A stretch of 27,461 bases of DNA from SHLJ01 sp041618535 (GTDB lineage: Bacteria > Bacteroidota > Bacteroidia > Flavobacteriales > Flavobacteriaceae): NCBI GenBank assembly GCA_041618535.1, contig JBFKFP010000015.1:1-27461 (forward strand). Direction: 5' to 3'. The position numbers and the translations under genes are program-made. Below the pieces are notes generated by a model, which saw only the letters and a list, made by a program, of their open reading frames with translations, was not told where the DNA came from and did no database searches. Below, in pieces: positions 26,334 through 27,461 of this stretch. How positions within the stretch are numbered: the first letter of the stretch is position 1; the number at the start of each line of letters is the position of its first letter.

Positions 26334-26450
26334 TGTTTAAGCCTAATTCGCTATATGCCACCTGTTTGCAACAATGCTCCTTATCCGGTTTTAAAATTTA
26401 AATCGGAAAACATAAAATGAGAGTTCTTTCAAATTGGAATAATTCAAAAT

Positions 26451-26474
26451 AAAACCACCCGATCGGGTGGTTTT
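26451..26474. terminator. Perfect 24-base palindrome, probable bidirectional terminator
   Basis: The sequence AAAACCACCC-GATC-GGGTGGTTTT is its own reverse complement. It would form a GC-rich stem with A-tract and T-tract flanks on both strands. It lies between two convergent genes, 118 bases after the stop of the barrel gene and 17 bases after the stop of the T9SS protein gene, so it can end transcription from either side. Confidence 0.85.
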
Positions 26475-26490
26475 TCTTCAAAACTAAAAT

Positions 26491-27461
26491 TTAATCCAGG
26501 ATAATCAATTTCCTTGTAATTGTATTCCTTCCGGGTATTTCGAAGGTGACGAAATAGAGTCTACCCCCAGATAAACCACTGATATCCAATTTAAACTGCT
26601 GCCTGTCATTGAATTGTATCGATTTAACTTGCTTTCCTAAAAGATTATGGAAGATGATCTTACCATTTGTCACAGTTGAACCAAACCTGACATAAACTTC
26701 GGTGGATGCCGGATTTGGATAAAGCCTGATCACATTATGGGCCTCCTCGTTAAATGTATTGGTAATTGCTGGAGCAGCACTCACACCATCAATACAGGTT
26801 GTCACATCACTGATGGTGACGCTGAGAAGGGTGTTTGTGCCTCCTCCATAACTGTCGTCGAGAATTAAAGTAACGCTCTGAACTTGTCCGGAGATTTCGA
26901 CATTAACAGGCGCAGTGCCTTCAAATAAACCATAAGTCTGGTTGCTGCCATTTCCGTCAACATATTCTACCTGCACCCTTTCGGAATATCTTGTAGATGG
27001 CTTCCCATTGGTCTTCTGGTCGAAGTCAGAAATTGTAAATGATATATCGGAGGTTCCAGGGGCAAAAGATAAACTGGACAAGCTTGAACCCACACCGCTA
27101 TGCGTTAACGGATTTGTAGTGAATTGCTCAATTCCTGTATTGGTGCAGGACGTATCGCAGTCATCTGGAATGCCATCTCCGTCGGAATCGACAGTATCGT
27201 CGCCTCCCGGACAGATGTCATTTTCATCACAAACTCCGTCACCATCTGAATCTGTACATCCGGTTCCATCCCATGGCGCACAGAATGTCACGGCGCCAAG
27301 GCTGATGTTCATATTTCCACTGGTGCTTCCGTCATAGATATCTTCAAGAGTAATGGTTATCTGCTGAACTTCACCGCTTATTGTTACTGAAGCTGAGGTG
27401 GTATTCGCAGCGCTTAACTGGCCCCAGGTGTTCGAAATACCATTGCCATCGACATACTCAA
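26491..27461 (-). CDS. T9SS-secreted repeat protein with Ca-binding Asp-rich segment, N-terminus cut by window edge
   Basis: The frame stays open to the right edge, so the ATG at 27312 is internal and the N-terminus is missing; about 322 codons are visible. The end (nt about 26730-26491) is a type IX secretion sorting domain: RLYPNPASTEVYV, a GKIIFHNLLGKQV strand and the terminal KLIILD. Upstream are two copies of a beta-rich module starting EYVDGNG and ending V-T-x-C. Between them is a DSDGDGVCDENDICPGGDD...DSDGDGIPDDCD-type region (nt about 27255-27145) resembling calcium-binding thrombospondin type 3 repeats. It is thus a secreted or surface-attached repetitive protein, perhaps an adhesin or part of a large enzyme. 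The function of the missing part is unknown. Confidence 0.85.
   Translation of the reverse strand, partial: EYVDGNGISNTWGQLSAANTTSASVTISGEVQQITITLEDIYDGSTSGNMNISLGAVTFCAPWDGTGCTDSDGDGVCDENDICPGGDDTVDSDGDGIPDDCDTSCTNTGIEQFTTNPLTHSGVGSSLSSLSFAPGTSDISFTISDFDQKTNGKPSTRYSERVQVEYVDGNGSNQTYGLFEGTAPVNVEISGQVQSVTLILDDSYGGGTNTLLSVTISDVTTCIDGVSAAPAITNTFNEEAHNVIRLYPNPASTEVYVRFGSTVTNGKIIFHNLLGKQVKSIQFNDRQQFKLDISGLSGGRLYFVTFEIPGRNTITRKLIILD
26794..26967 (-). repeat. Protein-level tandem module, copy B (copy A at about 27280-27459)
   Basis: Both copies encode EYVDGNG, then a short variable part, then V-x-I-S-G-x-V-Q and L-x-D-x-Y-x-G, ending in a strand with V-T-x-C. The copies differ in many residues, so this is an old duplication of a beta-sandwich module, not a recent DNA repeat. 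The Asp-rich calcium-binding-like segment lies between them. More copies may lie beyond the right edge. Confidence 0.7.

Noticed and set aside
27310..27312. ATG at 27312 as the start of the T9SS protein
   Set aside because: The frame continues upstream to the window edge with a second copy of the repeated module, so this Met is internal.

Overview
The window looks like a chromosomal segment of a marine member of the Bacteroidota, probably class Flavobacteriia. The signs are moderate GC content, a type IX secretion (T9SS) C-terminal sorting domain, many surface lipoproteins with acidic residues after the lipobox cysteine, a Bacteroidota-type -7 promoter box (TAnnTTTG), and an outer-membrane beta-barrel protein with an N-terminal carboxypeptidase-regulatory-like domain. 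No rRNA, tRNA, CRISPR array or insertion sequence was seen.

Left part (1-8960). A partial FAD/NAD(P)-dependent oxidoreductase runs off the left edge on the minus strand. A divergent GH113-like lipoprotein glycosidase follows on the plus strand. Next is a tightly packed minus-strand operon of nine genes, read from 8960 down to 2194: AhpD-like protein, radical SAM enzyme ArsS, exported rhodanese, TIGR04282-type glycosyltransferase, purine nucleoside phosphorylase, methyltransferase ArsM, sterol-desaturase-type hydroxylase, DUF547 lipoprotein and TIGR04283-type glycosyltransferase. This is an arsenosugar biosynthesis cluster. ArsM methylates arsenite, ArsS transfers the 5'-deoxyadenosyl group, and the phosphorylase and glycosyltransferases plausibly replace adenine with a sugar aglycone. 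Most gene junctions overlap or abut.

Middle part (8961-9409). This is the longest non-coding stretch. It separates the arsenosugar operon from a divergent plus-strand locus and carries a 10-base direct repeat with an 11-base period.

Right part (9410-23800). A beta-glucan (laminarin-like) utilisation locus runs on the plus strand: a clan GH-A glycosidase joined to an apparent outer-membrane beta-barrel, a multi-domain carbohydrate-binding lipoprotein, GH16, GH17 and GH30 lipoproteins, an MFS/GPH-type sugar symporter, a small membrane protein of unknown function, a second symporter fused to a GH17-like domain, and a stand-alone cytoplasmic GH17-like enzyme. No SusC/SusD pair lies inside the locus. 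Both membranes instead appear to have an enzyme joined to a membrane protein. This is the strongest candidate here for an undescribed system.

End of window (23913-27461). An outer-membrane beta-barrel receptor-like gene follows on the plus strand. A perfect 24-base palindrome, probably a bidirectional terminator, separates it from a convergent partial gene for a T9SS-secreted repeat protein that runs off the right edge.
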